Assembly (NCBI GenBank): GCA_037693485.1
Contig: CM075348.1
Span: 35,582,501-35,646,500 of the forward strand
Direction: 5' to 3'
DNA length: 64,000 nt
DNA from: Kitagawia praeruptora
Lineage: Eukaryota > Streptophyta > Magnoliopsida > Apiales > Apiaceae
Both the position numbers and the translations under genes were made by a program. Under the pieces are notes generated by a model that worked only from the letters and a program-made list of their open reading frames with translations, was not told the DNA's origin and made no database searches. Positions 22,787-35,406 of this stretch are shown piece after piece; positions within the stretch are counted from its first letter, which is position 1; each line of letters starts with the position of its first letter.

Positions 22787-25700
22787 CTAGAGCCAATCGT
22801 CCATGTATCTAATACCCATGGAACTAGTGTGACCTTCGTGCTTCTGCTGCGACAAAGCTTTGGTCAGTGGGTCCGCAACATTATCATTAGTATGCACTTT
22901 ACATATATGTATATCTCCTCTCTCGTTTATCTCTCGAAGAAGGTGATATCTCCTAAGTATATGCTTTGCTTTGGAATGGGACCTTGGTTCCTTTGCCTGC
23001 GCAATAGCTCCATTGTTATCGCAATACAGATCAACTGGATCTGCGATCGACGGAACCACACCAAGTCCGAAATAAATTTTCGAATCTAAACAGCCTCTTT
23101 GGCTACTTCACTGGCAGCAATATACTCAGCTTCCATTGTAGAATCAGCTACTGTCTCTTGCTTTGAACTTTTCCAGCTTACAACACCTCCATTTAGACAA
23201 AACACGAATCCAGACTGGGACACAGAATCATCCCTATCTGTCTGGAAACTAGCATCAGTGTAACCTTTTACAACCAGCTTCTCATCTCCTCCGTATATCA
23301 AGAACGAATCTTTAGTCCGTTTAAGGTACTTAAGAATATTCTTGACAGCTGTCCAGTGACCCTCACCTGGATTAGACTGGTACCTGCTCGTCATGCGTAA
23401 AGCATACAAGACATCAGGACGAGTACATATCATCGCATACATTATAGAACCAATTGCCGAAGCATATGGTACTTTACTCATACGGTCCTTATCATCTGAT
23501 GATTTAGGACAGTTTTCTTTTGAGATCACTATCCCATGAGACACCGGGACAAAGCCCCTCTTTGCCTCTTGCATTCCAAAACGATGCAATACTTTGTCAA
23601 TGTATGTACTCTGACTTAGGCCAATTAATCTTTTAGATCTATCTCTATAGATCCTGATCCCTAAGATATAGGTAGCATCGCCTAAGTCTTTCATCGAGAA
23701 ACTTTTTCCCAACCAAGTCTTCACAGCCTGTAGAGAAGGAATGTCATTCCCTATTAGTAATATGTCATCCACATATAATACTAGGAATGCAACATGGCTC
23801 CCACTAACCTTCTTGTAAACACACGGTTCATCCTTATTTTGTATGAAGCCAAAATCTTTGACTGTTTCATCAAAACGGATGTTCCACCTCCTTGAGGCCT
23901 GCTTCAATCCATAAATAGATCGTAGCAACTTACAAACCATTCTAGCAAACTTTGGATCGACAAAACCCTCAGGTTGTGTCATGTACACATCCTCTTCTAA
24001 GCTTCCATTTAAGAAGGAAGTCTTGACATCCATTTGCCAGATTTCATAGTCATAATAAGCCGTTATCGCAAGCAAAATCCTGATGGACTTGACCATAGCT
24101 ACCGGTGAGAAAGTTTCATCATAGTCAATACCATGAATTTGCTTGAAACCTTTCGCCACCAGTCTTGCTTTGTAGGTCTGTAAATTTCCATCCATGTCAG
24201 TTTTCTTCTTGAAAACCCACTTGCACTCTATGGGTTTAACCCCATCAGGTGGTGCAACCAAAGTCCATACTTTGTTTTCATACATGGAATCCATCTCAGA
24301 TTTCATGGCTTCCAGCCATCTCTCAGAATCTGGACTATTCATAGCATCCTTGTAGGTGAGAGGCTCATCATTATCTACAAGCATCACATCACCACCTTGA
24401 GTTAGGAGAAATCCATAATATCTCTCTGGCTCATGGCGAATCCTACTTGATCTACGAATGACCTGTGTTTCTTGAGCAGTATTGTTCTCAACATCTTGAG
24501 TCTTATTCTGCTCATGTTCCAACAATGGTTCAACAATATCTTGTAGTTCTCGATCCTCATCGAGATCTATTGTCCTCCCACTGTTTTTCTTAGAAAGCAG
24601 TTCTCTCTCTAGAAATACAGCCGTTCGAGCAACAAATACTTTGTTCTCAGAAGGTCTATAGAAATAATACCCTTTAGTTTCCAACGGGTATCCTATAAAA
24701 TTACATTTGTCTGATTTCGGTCCTAGCTTATCAGAGATCAAACGTTTCACAAACGCTTCACATCCCCAAACTTTCATAAATGAAATGCTATTACGTTTTT
24801 CAGTCCATAACTAATATGGTGTCTTTTGAACCGATTTTGAAGGAACTCGGTTTAGTGTTTGTGCAGCCGTCTCTAGGGCATAACCCCAGAAACTAATTGG
24901 AAGATCCGCATGACTCATCATCGATCGCACCATGTCCAACAAGGTACGATTTCTCCTTTCAGACACCCCATTCCATTGTGGTGTTCCAGGAGGAGTGAGT
25001 TGTGATACGATACCACACTCCTTTAAGAAATTCTTAAATTCTAAGCTTAAGTATTCTCCCCCACGATCAGATCGTAGAGTTTTAATACTTTCGCTCTTTT
25101 GCTTCTCTACTTCAGCCTTATACTCTTTGAATTTTTCAAACGATTCGGATTTGTTCTTCAAAAGATACACAAATCCGTATCTACTAAAATCATCAGTAAA
25201 GGTTATGAAATAGTAATAGCCACCTCTTGCCATCGTACGCATTGGACCACATACATCACTATGTATCAGTTCCAATCGTTTGGTGGCCCTCTCACCTTGA
25301 CCAGTAAAAGGAGCTTTAGTCATTTTTCCAATGAGACATGGTTCACATTCCTCGTATGATTCGAAATCAAACTTGTCCAAGTATCCATCCTTATGTAACT
25401 TGGAAATGCGATTCTCATTTATATGGCCTAAACGACAGTGCCAGAGGTATGTATAATTTGAGTCATTTGTTTTAAGACGTTTGTTATTTATGTTATAGAT
25501 AGGAGTATCAAGATCAAGAACATATCAACCATTAAACAAACGTACAACCCCATAGGTAACATTATTCAATGAAAAGGAACAACTATTGTTCTGAATTAAG
25601 AAAGAAAAACCAATCTTGTCAAAACAAGAAACGGAAATAATGTTTCTGCAAATCGCAGGCACGTAAAAACAGTTCTCAAGTTCTAAAATGAGCCCTGTGG

Positions 25701-26766
25701 GCAACGATAAATGATAAGTCCCTACAGCCAAAGCAGCAACCTTTGCTCCATTGCCAACGTGTAGGTCAACTTTTCCCTTCGCCAATGCTCTACTACTTCG
25801 AAGTTCCTGCACATTAACATAAATGTGAGAACCACATCCAGTATCTAATACCCATGATGTAGAAGTAGATAAATTGAATTCTATAACATAAATACCTGAA
25901 TCAGAAATCTGAACAGCCTTCAGTTTCTTCAGACCATCCAAGTAATCTGGACAGTTTCTCTTCCAATGACCCGGCTTCTTACAGTAGTGACAATCACCCT
26001 TGTCAGCCTTCGCGACATCTCCCTTCGACTTTCCAGCCTTTTTGAAAGAGGGCTTGGAAGGAGCAAGAGCTTTTGATGCAACCTTTTTCTTGCCCTTCCA
26101 TTTCCCCTTTCCTTTAGCACCTTTCTTGCCCACCATCATTATGGGAGCTTTCTCAGGTGCCTTGACCATATTTGCTTCAGTGGTCCTCAGCATGGCCAAT
26201 AATTCCATAGGAGTCTTATCTTGCTCAGTCATATTAAAAGTCATAATGAACTGAGTATAGTCGCTGTTCAAAGATTGCAAGATTATATCGACTTGAGCCT
26301 CTCCCTGAAGCGGGAAACCCAAACGAGCAAGGTAATCACAATACCCTATCATCTTTAGATTATGTGGTCCGACTGGTCCGTTGCCCTGCTTGCACGAAAA
26401 TAGTGCCTTGCTCGTGTTGAACTTTTCCACACGAGCCTGTGATTGAAACATCGTCGAAAGATGTTCAAACATAGTATAAGCATTCATATCAAAATGTTGC
26501 TTCTGAAGCTCAGCATCCATAGTGGCAAGCATAAGACAAGCCACATCAGTCGCATCATCAATATGCTTCTGATAAGCATTTTGCTGAGCAACAGTGGCAT
26601 TGGCAGCAGGGGCTGCCGGTGGAGGAATATCAATCACATAAGATTTCTTTTCCTGCATGAGAACAATTCTCAAATTCCTAGACTAGTCAAGGAAGTTTGA
26701 TCCTGTCAGCTTGTCCTTCTCAAGGACTGATCGCACAGAGAAAGTGTTGTTTGTGTTGTTTGCCAT
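22787..26766 (-). pseudogene. gag-pol: Copia gag-pol polyprotein with stops and a frameshift
   Basis: The start is the ATG at 26766 (MANNTNNTFSVRSVLEKDKL). Domains in order: Gag with zinc knuckle CHYCKKPGHWKRNC (about 25985-25940); protease with WVLDTGCGSH; integrase with HSDVCGPM, RSDRGGEY and the final Glu in GVSERRNRT; reverse transcriptase with MDVKTSFLNG, YGLKQASR and LYVDDILLIG; RNase H with TDASF, STMEAEYIAA and LYCDNNGAIA. Breaks: TAG at 26683-26685 and TAG at 23086-23088, both where the family has Trp; TGA at 25525-25527; TAG at 24811-24813; and a one-base loss just after 23086 that shifts the RNase H end. Lineage within Copia is tentative. Confidence 0.92.
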
Positions 26767-28578
26767 TTCGAATATCTACAATGTTAAAAATGCATAAAAT
26801 AATTAGTCTACGGAATTGTTAAATTATGTTCAAGTGATTATTCATATATATTCATAATATATATCTCCCACTATTTTTATCAAATTAATAGCCCTATCTA
26901 TCAATTCGAAAAGTTTCTCTAAACCTTTCTAGTGAGCCAAGATCCATATTTCATCCCTTTTAAGGTCAGCTTTGGCTTTTCTCCTTAAAATGATTATTTA
27001 GGTAGACAACATTTGTCAATTATATCATATATAATTCTTGGATAGTTTGGTAGAACAACATTTGTTCACATAACAACATTTGTTCCTATTCATCCAGTAA
27101 ATCTTACCAAACTCTATGCCTCTAAGTTCACAATCCTATTGTGGTCACTTAGTTAAGTCGAACCCAAAGGTCTAACAATTGAGTATCACTAACTTACTCG
27201 ATCGCGCCTTACCACGATAAACAAGGGTACTCCGCTTTGGCGCACCTACCCTTTGTCGATCTAGGTCTTGACGAGTGTTTCTCATTTAGAAGACATCTTA
27301 AACTTAATATGTTGTTAGGGGTTTGTTTAAAACAACCATGATCCCTTCATAAAGAGATTCCCAATTTTTCCTTAAATTAACTACTTCAAATCAATATTCA
27401 CCAATGGTTTGATTTCCAGGTTGTTGGAGGAGTCACAAGTGGCCTCACTTAATATCCAACTTCCTTACAGGTATGACCCGTTTTTGACAAAATCTCCCCA
27501 TATCGAAATAATTGAAAATTCGTATTTAATTCCGTGTTTCACAAACACAGAAATCACATAGTCGTTATAATAAATTTTAAAATCTCGAGTCGTTACAGAT
27601 TTTATCTTATTTAAGCAGGCATGGCATGGGTGATGTATCTAATACATACATACATTCTACTTAATCTAATTAAGCATGCATATCTATCACTACACATACA
27701 TATCATCATATGTAAAGTGCATGAATGTAAAATCGTGTTTGGTTATGGCCCAATCCTATATGATCTTTCCAAGCTAATGGAAAAATCTAGGTCAATCTAT
27801 GGTGGTTTATAAAACTAAATTATTACATAGTTGGTCTTCATAAATACATGTCTTCTTTGTGTCAACAACCTTCATCTCCATTGATCCTTCATTGCATGCT
27901 TCCAATGATCTTCTTATTACATAGAATATAAAACATAACTATACTAATGTACTTACATAAGAACTCGAGTTACATTCGAGATGAACAATTACAAAGCACC
28001 AAGAAAATGACATGCAAGTCGTATTTATAAAACCAAACCATAATAATAAAAACCACTGACCTATGGGTCTCAAGGCCATAACCAATCACCATACTCAATT
28101 AACACTTAAGAACATCATCAATCATATTATCATATCATAATATATCACATGAATAAAGCATATGTCACAAGACCAAATTTGTCACAAGCCCTAAACACGC
28201 GGATTGGTGGAAATTTTTGCAAAATCACGTATCAAAATTCATGAAAATCATGTATCAGAATACAATTCCAGAAGCATATATCAATATACATGCGACCTTA
28301 ATTCCAGTTACCAGAAACATGTATCAGCATACACGTAACCCTAATCCCAGTAAACAGATCGTATCCGTTTGCATCCATCCGACAGTTTATATCATCATAC
28401 AAACCAAATAGCATACATATGAGACATGGCAGATTCTAAACATGCTAGCATCATCATATCAGATTATACAGATTCATTATATCACACATATAACATAACT
28501 GTATCATGGCAGATTCATCAAACATGCATACTCGTAAAATACAGTAAACACGTAACCAAATCAACCTCTTATACACGT
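26767..28578 (-). other. Long leader of the Copia element
   Basis: Untranslated 1.8 kb between primer site and gag start. The part nearest the primer site (about 28225-28515) has several small palindromes of the form TGTAT-CAGN-ATACA. No ORF here is convincing. Confidence 0.65.
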
Positions 28579-28591
28579 AGCTCTGATACCA
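28579..28591 (-). other. Primer binding site, tRNA-Met type
   Basis: Minus strand TGGTATCAGAGCT, a perfect match to the usual initiator tRNA-Met primer site, immediately inside the 5' LTR at 28593. Confidence 0.9.
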
Positions 28592-28592
28592 T

Positions 28593-30115
28593 TGATAGGT
28601 TTCGGTGCAACAAGCGCAACGGAAAAACGATAATAAACAATAAAAAACCGAAACCTAACCCTAGGATCCCTGTATAAGACATGCTGATTATGGAGAACAA
28701 AATCTGTACCTTTTAAGAGCTTTCCGATTCGGTTGACAGATGGAGGTCCAAGAACGATCACCACACAGCCCTCTTCGTGAGATCTGCTTCGCTAATCAGT
28801 CCACACGAACGCACGATTGTCTCCGCAATCTTCGGAGTTGGTACTAGCCGTAATCTGCCCTCTATCTCGATCTCTCTTTCTAACCTCTCTTGATGTAGAG
28901 CTGTTAGGGTTTTTGCTAAAAACGAATTTGGCAAAGTCTAACCCTAAACCAATACATCTTTATGTATTTATAAGAGAGAATGAGCTGGGCTTAACCCTAA
29001 TCGGTTTGGGCTTCTACTAAAACCAAACTGATTTGGGTTTTAATGATTTAAATTCGAAATCTAATTAACTAAGTCCAACTTAATTAATTAAATAACCAAT
29101 TTCGAATTTTATCATCAATTAATTTAAATTCGAAATTTAAATTAAAACTCCTTTTAAACGTTCTTATTGTGTAACCCTTTAGGTTATTATTACGTTGGCA
29201 ATAATTTTAATATCCAATAATAAAATTATAAACAATGAGCGGCATCTAGTAATACATCATTGCTACCCAAGTAATAATAATTGGTGATCCAATTAAACCT
29301 TTCGTGATTACTGTTTCCGTGTAATATAATCCCTTTAACCATATATTATAGAATAAACTCGAGGCATGTAATTAGTCATCCTCATCAATGTTTAATCCGG
29401 GTTTCCTTGATCAATGAGTAGAATATTAAAAACATATCAATATTTGAGCATGGCCATGCATTTTCATAGTCTCACTCAATCAAGAGGCCAATAATATCTC
29501 TCCTAATAATAGGAGGGTTAAATCCTTTATCTATCATTCATATTTCTCATACGTCTCATAATATACCCGATGTACATTTTTATCATCACCCGGTCAAAGG
29601 TAACTTTTAATGTAGTCAAAGTATATTAATCCTCATACAGAAATATAATGATCTCAAGTCTAAGGATCATTACACCATTATCACTATGAGTCTTTCTAAT
29701 GACATTATCAACATGTAGAAACTCACTGTGGGTCAACCCAGTGCCATGTAAAATATTACATGCACCTATGTTCTTGACTTTAGTATCACTATACCTATGA
29801 CCAATGAGATGTGGTCATCAGTCAACAAACATACTAATCTTTATGCATTATAATTGTCCCATATTAATAATGCTCGATTAGGGATATTTAGGAATATTAA
29901 CACTATTCTTATAATCTTATTTTTAAGTCACATACTTAAAGATATAGAATACATGTTACATATTCCAAGGACATTTATTGTTCTAATATTTATATCGCAG
30001 TAAATAAAGACATAATAAATTATTGTTGAATAATCGATATAACATAATCACTGAATAACAAAATAGTCTATCCTAGAAGCACAATTACATTGTCTCTAGG
30101 GAACTAACACTATCA
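28593..30115 (-). repeat. 5' LTR of the Copia element
   Basis: Same length (1523 bp) and ends as 21250-22772, followed by the ATATC target duplication. Confidence 0.93.
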
Positions 30116-31199
30116 ATATCTCCCTTATATCCCAGCTGCTGACAAATGGCTTGCTGAACACATGTTTCTGAACTTGCTCTCTAAGCTATACTTCCCAAGT
30201 ATACTTCTCTAGCAACGTTCACCAAACCCTTGTTCCTTAGCCAATATGCCCAGCAACTCAACCTTACCAATCCTGCTGACAAATGGCTTGCTGTTTGCTG
30301 TGCTGAACTAACTCTCTAAGCAATACTTCCAAAGTATCCTTCTCTAGTCTAGTTCGACCCACCCAAAACTTTAAGCCAAACTTGTACAGCAACTATTCAA
30401 TACAAATTGAACAATACAATGTTTGAATCAATACAACTCAACCTAATGAACTCTCTAAGATATAGCACGTATATGATATATTAAGAGCTCGAGAGAATCG
30501 AAAGGATATAGCAATGAAAAACTGAGTTGTGTATTCTTTGTGTGCTTCTCTGATTGATTAAAAACGAATGAACACCAGAGCAACTTTATAAAGCTTCACA
30601 ACCAACGTTCAAAAATTAATCAATCAATTTATTCACGATTAGAAATCAATTTCTAACGTTCAATTGGTTAGAGAGATTTTGCAACGTTCTTGTGACCACT
30701 TGACAGAAGGTTTGGAAGAGATGAATCATAAAAAACATAACCCTTCTGTTTGTATAGATAGAAAACGTGTATAGGAGATTTTGTAGAAAGAAATCTTTTA
30801 AATAAGGAAACTCCCATAAGTTTTATAAAATGTTTTAAAGAAAGATATTTGAAAAGATTTGAGCTCTAGAATATATTGTGTACGTATTATATAATAAAGA
30901 TTCCTTACAATATATTTCCTGAAATAAATCCATGAGAATCAATCTTGTTCTTTATCTTCAGGATTTCTGGCAGTTTGCAAATGGCTTGCTGTTTGTGTCT
31001 GTCTGTTGGAAATGGCTTGCTGGATTGTCTCTGTTATGTCAACAAATGGCTTGCTGTTTGTATATCCTGTTTAAACAACCAGTAGGCTAATATACCCTGC
31101 AAAACCATGTTAGTACAATACAAACATAACACGATGTTTTATATCAAACTATAAGCAAATAGCTTGCTGATTGTGATCATCAAAACCATAGGAGTATCA
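30116..31199 (-). repeat. 3' LTR of the gag-only Sirevirus, second part
   Basis: It resumes the LTR after the Copia insertion and ends CATAGGAGTATCA. It carries six copies of GCTTGCTG, matching those in the other LTR. Confidence 0.9.
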
Positions 31200-32142
31200 A
31201 TCTCCCCCTTTTTGATGATTACACACTATTTAGGAGAATAAGAAAGGTCCCCCTAAATCCCTGCATATTAGTACATTTTGATATAAAATAGATTCAAGAT
31301 AAACAAGCATAATCAATCATATCCAAATCGAATATCTTGACCAAACAAGCAAATAAGTTCTCCTAAATTTCTCCCCCTTAATCCATCAAAAATTCAACAA
31401 AAAGAATATTAGTCCAGGTCTGGAATAAGCATAGAGAAATAAAAATAAAAAATCAAATCATGGTAATGGCATATAAACAGTTCAGATACAAATGGTAAGC
31501 CAACGTTACCCATTCTGTGATGTCAGCTTGCTGTTTTGGTTCTGGCGAGTTCATGTCAGCTTGCTGTTTTGGTTTTGGCGAGCTGAACAGATAAATAGCT
31601 TTAAATCTTTGACTTTCCATAACATCAACCAAGTTACCTTTGTATTCATCATCAAAACATTACGGTAACATTCTCCCCCTTTTTGATGATGACATACTTG
31701 AATACATCGGAGAGACTATGTTGCTCCCCCTAAAACAATGCTCCCCCTGATTAACATAATATCTCATCATATAATCAAGTTAGCACAATTCATCATATGC
31801 AATAAGATATAAATACGACTCATCCCTGCATGAAACATTAGTGATAAATCCAACATATAACATTATAGCCATTTTTATCCTCATGTATTCATGTTCTTCT
31901 CCCCCTATGACATCATCAGAAAAGGGTCAAGAAGATAATCATATACGAATAAAACATGTGGTAAAGCATTTAACAAGCATGAGGCTAGTTAATTATAAAG
32001 TTGAATAAATCAAACCAGCATGCTGAAAACACATTTCTAGGATATTCATCGATAACAATTGTTCTTCTGGACTGGAAAATAGTTTGCTGATTAGACAATA
32101 TACATTCCAACTGATCATAATAGTATTCTTCTTTCTTGTTTC
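31200..32142 (-). other. 3' non-coding region with polypurine tracts and pol stub
   Basis: The tract next to the LTR reads AAAAAGGGGGAGAT on the minus strand. Similar tracts recur near 31370, 31673, 31715, 31740 and 31900. At 32100-32142, just after the intron-like segment, the minus strand still reads GNKKEEYYYDQLEC, a decayed version of the protease start (KKxxxxLDSGCS). The rest of pol is missing. Confidence 0.6.
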
Positions 32143-32264
32143 CTGCATAATACAATACATATACATATATTTGTCCCATCTATGTACTAGAGGAATCTCG
32201 TTAGTACCATAAAAATAATATAATCATATTCAAATAAATGTACGAGGACAAATAACATACTTAC
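32143..32264 (-). other. Intron-like segment at the gag/pol boundary
   Basis: On the minus strand it starts GTAAGTATG directly at the gag stop, has TACTAAC at 32206-32200 and ends TATTATGCAG. At 122 nt and AT-rich it looks like a plant spliceosomal intron. As it stands, joining the flanks would make a TAG, so the reading frame is not rescued in this copy. Confidence 0.5.
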
Positions 32265-33760
32265 TACTTGAGTACCCAAATTTTATTGGATCCACCATGG
32301 TTTGTTGATAGGACATAAAGAACATGTAGATCAGATTTCTTGATCCACTGTTGTATCACTTTTGGTGCTTGATTTTTAGTCCTTTGTGTTCTGCCAGACT
32401 GATAATGGTAAGCTGTTTGTCTTCTATCATTTGCTTTCTGGTATGCTATTTGTCGCCTAACTGGTCCATTCTGGTAAGCTGTTTTCACTTTATGATTTAT
32501 TTGAACCGCACAATGTTTTTCCAGATGACCTTTTGCACCACATTTGTTGCATGTCTTCCAGGGCATAGCATAGTCATAGGGTATGCCATTCCTTCCATCA
32601 TATTTGAGCACCTTATCTTTCTTGTTGAAGTTTAGACCAACACCTTCTCTGACCAAAGGTACATTTGCCTTCTTCATCATTGTTTTTAAAGTGTCTTCAC
32701 CTTGAACAAAAGTTTCCATGCCCTTCTTGAGATCTTTAACTTCTATTTCTAGGAGGGTGATCACTTCAGCTTGCTGTTTGAAGAGTTCAGCTTGCTGAAC
32801 TCTCTTTTCAGCAGATTTTGAGGATTCGGCTTGACTAGATTCCTTCATCTTGTATGATTCCAATGCTTTGTCTTTCATTTTAACATCAGTTCTGAGCCCT
32901 TTGATTTCATTCAATCTCTCTTTGAGTTCCTCCATTAGTACATCATTTCTTTTTAGAACCATACGATTTACTCCCTCAAGTTGAGAGACTTTTGCCTTTA
33001 GATCCATAACCATTTTATCATCATTTCTAGCTGGAGTCTTTTGGGTCATGAGATCAGAAATGATTTTCTTTAAATGAGCATTTGTCTTTTCAAACTCATC
33101 TTTTTCGGCCTTTAGTTCCATAAACTCCACAGTGCTTATATTTGTATGTTCCTGCATTGTTAGTGATCCCATAATAATATTTTCAGAAGATTTCCAAGAA
33201 TGAAAAGAGTTTACCTCACTAGAATCTGATTCTGAATCAGACACATCTCTATCTACAAGAACTTCTTCCGTGTTTCCTATATCATCAATGCCAACAAATG
33301 CAGAGTTTATTATCTCTTCACTTGATACTTCACCAGAAATAGCTTTTTCATCATTCGAAGTTAATTGAGCCTTTGACTTCCTTTTATCTTTCAAATCAAC
33401 ACGTTGTTTTGTTGTTGTAGCTTTATAATGCATTTTTAAGGTATCTCATATGTCTTTTGTTGTGCTACATAAAGAGACCTTATCAAAATATGACTCTGAA
33501 AGACCACATATTAATGTGTACTTTGCTCTTCCATTATAGCCTGATTTTATCAATTCTGAATCTGAGAGGTCGTCAACGTCTTTTGGCTTGCCGTCTTTGT
33601 CCAGAAAAGTGAATGGACCCTTTTTAACGACTCTCCATTCAATTGCATCATCTCTGTTGAGAATCACCTTCATTCTCTGTTTCCAAGCATCATAATTTTC
33701 AATCCCCTTGAGAAGTGGTGGCATGTCTAAATATTCTCCTTCTGCATAAGCGGGTGCCAT
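32264..33760 (-). pseudogene. gag: Sirevirus-like gag with one stop and an internal deletion
   Basis: The start at 33760 (MAPAYAEGEYLDMPPLLKG) begins the Copia gag N-terminal domain with YDAWKQRMKV and IEWRVVKKGP. A TGA at 33446-33448 stands where the family has Trp (KDI-W). Most of the central gag domain then appears missing: the frame runs quickly into a long Lys/Glu-rich coiled-coil region (about 33050-32700) and a zinc knuckle CNKCGAKGHLEKHC. It ends with WVLK and TAG exactly where pol would follow. The protein would package element RNA; this copy is inactive. Confidence 0.8.
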
Positions 33761-33802
33761 AGGATCTGTACTTTCCTGTTACAGAAATGTTAGTACACCA
33801 AA

Positions 33803-33814
33803 GCTCTGATACCA
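33803..33814 (-). other. Primer binding site, tRNA-Met type
   Basis: Minus strand TGGTATCAGAGC, two bases from the 5' LTR. Confidence 0.9.
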
Positions 33815-33816
33815 AA

Positions 33817-35228
33817 TGATAATGCACACCTAGAGGGGGGTGAATAGGTGTAAATGGCTAACTATATTCAACTAAGTCCGATTTTAAAAATTACCAGAAA
33901 CAGCTTATTGATTTCGTTTTATGCAGAGACAAATGGTAAGCTGATTGTAAACAGTATGCTGAATGTAAAGGCAATAAGTAAAGAAAAGTGCAGAAACAGT
34001 AAGATGCAGAAAAATAAAGAACACAAGAAACTTTTAGCCAGGTTCGACCCCTAACCCCTATGGTCTACGTCCTGGTCCCTTACCAACTTGGTAAGAGAAT
34101 ATATTATTGATCACTGAAATAAACCAATTACAAGATACAATAATATATCTCCCTTATATCCCAGCTGCTGACAAATGGCTTGCTGAACACCTGTTTCTGA
34201 ACTTGCTCTCTAAGCTATACTTCCCAAGTATACTTCTCTAGCAACGTTCACCAAACCCTTGTTCCTTAGCCAATATGCCCAACAACTCAACCTTACCAAT
34301 CCTGCTGACAAATGGCTTGCTGTTTGCTGTGCTGAACTAACTCTCTAAGCAATACTTCCAAAGTATCCTTCTCTAGTCTAGTTCGACCCACCCAAAACTT
34401 TAAGCCAAACTTGTACAGCAACTATTAAATACAAATTGAACAATACAATGTTTGAATCAATACAACTCAACCTAATGAACTCTCTAAGATATAGCACGTA
34501 TATGATATATTAAGAGGTCGAGAGAATCGAAAGGATATAGCAATGAAAAACTGAGTTGTGTATTCTTTGTGTGCTTCTCTGATTGATTAAAAACGAATGA
34601 ACACCAGAGCAACCTTATAAAGCTTCACAACCAACGTTCAAAAATCAATCAATCAATTTATTCACGATTAGAAATCAATTTCTAACGTTCAATTGGTTAG
34701 AGAGATTTTGCAACGTTCTTGTGACCATTTGACATAAGGTTTGGAAGAGATGAATCATAGAAAACATAACCCTTCTGTTTGTATAGATAGAAAACCTGTA
34801 TAGGAGATTTTGTAGAAAGAAATCTTTTAAATAAGGAAACTCCCAAAAGTTTTATAAAATGTTTTAAAGAAAGATATTTGAAAAGATTTGAGCTCTAGAA
34901 TATATTGTGTACGTATTATATAATAAAGATTCCTTACAATATATTTCCTGAAATAAATCCATGAGAATCAATCTTGTTCTTTATCTTCAGGATTTCTGGC
35001 AGTTTGCAAATGGCTTGCTGTTTGTGTCTGTCTGTTGGAAATGGCTTGCTGGACTGTCTCTGTTGTGTCACCAAATGGCTTGCTGTTTGTATATCCTGTT
35101 TAAACAACCAGTAGGCTAATATACTCTGCAAAACCATGTTAGTACAATACAAACATAACACGATGTTTTATATCAAACTATAAGCAAATAGCTTGCTGAT
35201 TGTGATCATCAAAACCATAGGAGTATCA
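33817..35228 (-). repeat. 5' LTR of the gag-only Sirevirus
   Basis: 1412 bp with TG...CA ends, nearly identical to the split left LTR. Exact GCTTGCTG occurs at 34178, 34315, 35013, 35044, 35078 and 35191, mostly within AAATGGCTTGCTG. Confidence 0.92.
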
Positions 35229-35406
35229 ATTAGCATTATTTAATAAAATGATTCCAATTACTAGTATGATTTAGAAATTCAAAAACTAACATTTTATATT
35301 TTCTATCTAAATTTTATTATATTTCAAAAACTGTGAAATTCATAATATCTAAATTTTATTTGAAAATTTCCCCTTTATCCCTGCCCAGTTGACGGTAACT
35401 TGCAAA

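Larger units (their letters stand above)
21250..30115 (-). mobile_element. Complete Copia retrotransposon (Tnt1/Tork-like), mutated
   Basis: The TSD is ATATC at 21245-21249 and 30116-30120. Two equal LTRs of 1523 bp flank it (21250-22772 and 28593-30115). On the minus strand the order is LTR, tRNA-Met primer site, 1.8-kb leader, gag-pol reading through protease, integrase, RT and RNase H, polypurine tract and LTR. The LTRs differ at roughly seventeen places by eye. The polyprotein has four in-frame stops and one frameshift, so this copy cannot move unaided. Confidence 0.93.
20917..35228 (-). mobile_element. Sirevirus-like Copia reduced to gag
   Basis: The TSD is ATTAG at 20912-20916 and 35229-35233. 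The right (5') LTR is 33817-35228, 1412 bp. The left (3') LTR is split by another element into 20917-21249 and 30116-31199; removing the insert and one TSD copy gives 1412 bp again. The primer site is tRNA-Met type (33803-33814), and the polypurine tract lies next to the 3' LTR (31200-31215). Inside are a gag with a zinc knuckle, an intron-like segment and only a stub of pol. Repeated CTCCCCCT tracts in the 3' non-coding region (31200-31920) fit the multiplied polypurine tracts reported for Sireviruses. Confidence 0.85.

Noticed and set aside
28579..28591. tRNA-like match
   Set aside because: The match is only to a tRNA 3' end, which is the primer site; no cloverleaf is present here or at 2045, 15804 or 33803.
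30149..35198. Regularly recurring GCTTGCTG as a CRISPR-like array
   Set aside because: Spacing is irregular, repeats are short, and the context is a plant LTR.
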